From assembly GCA_964514215.1 (NCBI GenBank), contig CAZEPW010000005.1, positions 1 to 64,000 on the forward strand: a stretch of DNA of 64,000 nt, given 5' to 3'. Positions within the stretch are counted from its first letter, which is position 1. The number at the start of each line of letters is the position of its first letter. This document shows, piece after piece, positions 63,318 through 64,000 of this stretch. The stretch is from CAYQUC01 sp964514215. GTDB lineage: Bacteria > Pseudomonadota > Gammaproteobacteria > UBA6429 > Thiohalophilaceae. The position numbers and the translations under genes were made by a program. The notes beneath the pieces were generated by a model that ran no database searches, was not told where the DNA came from, and was given only the letters and a program-made list of their open reading frames with translations.

Positions 63318-64000
63318 TGTTTTAATTCTATTCGTTATCAGTTTCATGCTGTCGTGCGGCAGTCCACCTGCACAATATTCACGCAATGGCGTTGGTGGCA
63401 CCGGTAACATTGCACTTAACGGTGATGATGAATCTGGTATCGGCGGTACCGGCAAACCCGTCCCTAATGGCGTTGGCGGCACAGGCAAACCCATTCCTAA
63501 TGGTGTTGGTGGTACCGGTAAACAATTGGCAAATGGTTTAGGTGGTACAGGTAAACGTAATGATGGTGTTGGTGGAACGGGACACCAAGGTAGCCGTTCA
63601 GGGCTAGGTGGCACCGGCCAAATAGCCAAATCCTCAGGTCTTGGCGGTACTGGTATTATTGGAGAAGTCACTGGTTTTGGCAGTATTTTTGTCAATGGTA
63701 TTGAAGTTGAATTTAGCGATCAAAGTGAAATACAGGCTGACAATATTACAAACAATAACATCCAACCTGAAATTGGCAACATCGTCGAAATTTTAGCACA
63801 CCGTGTTGGTGATGAAACCTTTGCTAAAAAAATGAATATTCGCCATGAAGTTGTTGGGCCAGTGGATTCTGTTAATATTAAACAACGCCGTTTCTCAATT
63901 ATCGGACAAATAATAAAGCTAAATAATCCGAAATTACGTTTACCAAATGTCGGACAAATGATTGCAGTCAGTGGTATGCGAGATCACCGCGGAATTATCT
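63304..64000 (+). CDS. Partial lipoprotein with GGTG repeats and DUF5666 domain
   Basis: An open reading frame that runs off the window end, at least 232 codons. It begins ATG at 63304, with a signal peptide and lipobox MLSC (C18). Residues 28-117 hold eight copies of a GxGGTG unit (NGVGGTGK and variants; DNA 63385-63654). After that comes a DUF5666-type domain beginning GEVTGFGSIFVNGIEVEF. The repeats suggest a flexible surface linker; function is unknown. The 14-base overlap with the upstream DUF6502 gene points to a two-gene unit. Confidence 0.8.
   Translation, partial: MRIPNVLILFVISFMLSCGSPPAQYSRNGVGGTGNIALNGDDESGIGGTGKPVPNGVGGTGKPIPNGVGGTGKQLANGLGGTGKRNDGVGGTGHQGSRSGLGGTGQIAKSSGLGGTGIIGEVTGFGSIFVNGIEVEFSDQSEIQADNITNNNIQPEIGNIVEILAHRVGDETFAKKMNIRHEVVGPVDSVNIKQRRFSIIGQIIKLNNPKLRLPNVGQMIAVSGMRDHRGII

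Noticed and set aside
63261..63695. Minus-strand ORF of 144 codons rich in Pro-Pro repeats
   Set aside because: It is the complement of the GxGGTG repeats of the plus-strand lipoprotein, which has a signal peptide, lipobox and DUF5666 domain. The Pro repeats are an artefact of the repeat.

Overview
The window is AT-rich, gene-dense, chromosome-like bacterial DNA. No phage, insertion sequence, CRISPR array, tRNA or rRNA was seen. Several gene orders point to a gammaproteobacterium: rpe-gph-trpE-trpG-trpD-trpC, gshB divergent from a pilGHIJK-chpA cluster, and metK-ahcY-metF-rsmE. The run tkt-gap-pgk-pyk-fba and the wealth of c-type cytochromes suggest a respiratory organism, possibly chemolithoautotrophic. 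That lifestyle is inference, because no Rubisco or sulfur-oxidation gene lies in the window.

Layout. 1-5.6 kb: tryptophan biosynthesis behind rpe and gph, with a possible 31-codon leader ORF overlapping the trpE start. 5.8-10.1 kb: an alpha/beta hydrolase, a CopD-like membrane protein, the co-chaperone DjlA, and a P1B-type ATPase with three altered signature motifs. 10.2-18.3 kb: an HDOD protein, then an electron-transfer island of two convergent transcripts. The plus-strand unit encodes a tetraheme NapC/CymA-like quinol dehydrogenase and a Lys-rich diheme cytochrome. The minus-strand unit encodes a PKD-domain hexaheme protein with five tandem monoheme modules, a monoheme lipoprotein, a decaheme MtrA/DmsE and an MtrB/PioB porin. 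Each unit starts with an FNR-type box (one perfect, one 9/10), and they end at a shared bidirectional hairpin. The set encodes 23 CXXCH motifs in about 7 kb and looks like a complete inner-membrane-to-outside electron conduit in which the PKD protein may replace MtrC.

18.5-27.8 kb: a DUF302 protein, a CusCBA-type Cu/Ag efflux operon with a strong terminator, a small Cys-rich secreted protein, a double-rhodanese protein, a Sel1-repeat protein and one small unknown. 27.9-35.0 kb: the central carbon operon, with hairpins after tkt, gap and fba. 35.5-40.7 kb: a thioredoxin-fold protein and the S-adenosylmethionine-cycle cluster. 40.7-53.6 kb: a Pil-Chp twitching chemosensory cluster (ChpC/CheW, ChpB, a 2180-residue ChpA, PilK, PilJ, PilI, PilH, PilG). 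54.0-64.0 kb: gshB, apbE with a NusG-II partner, a GGDEF-EAL protein paired with a phosphate-binding-like periplasmic protein, an unrecognised monoheme protein, a GNAT acetyltransferase, a DUF6502 protein, and the start of a GGTG-repeat DUF5666 lipoprotein cut by the window edge.
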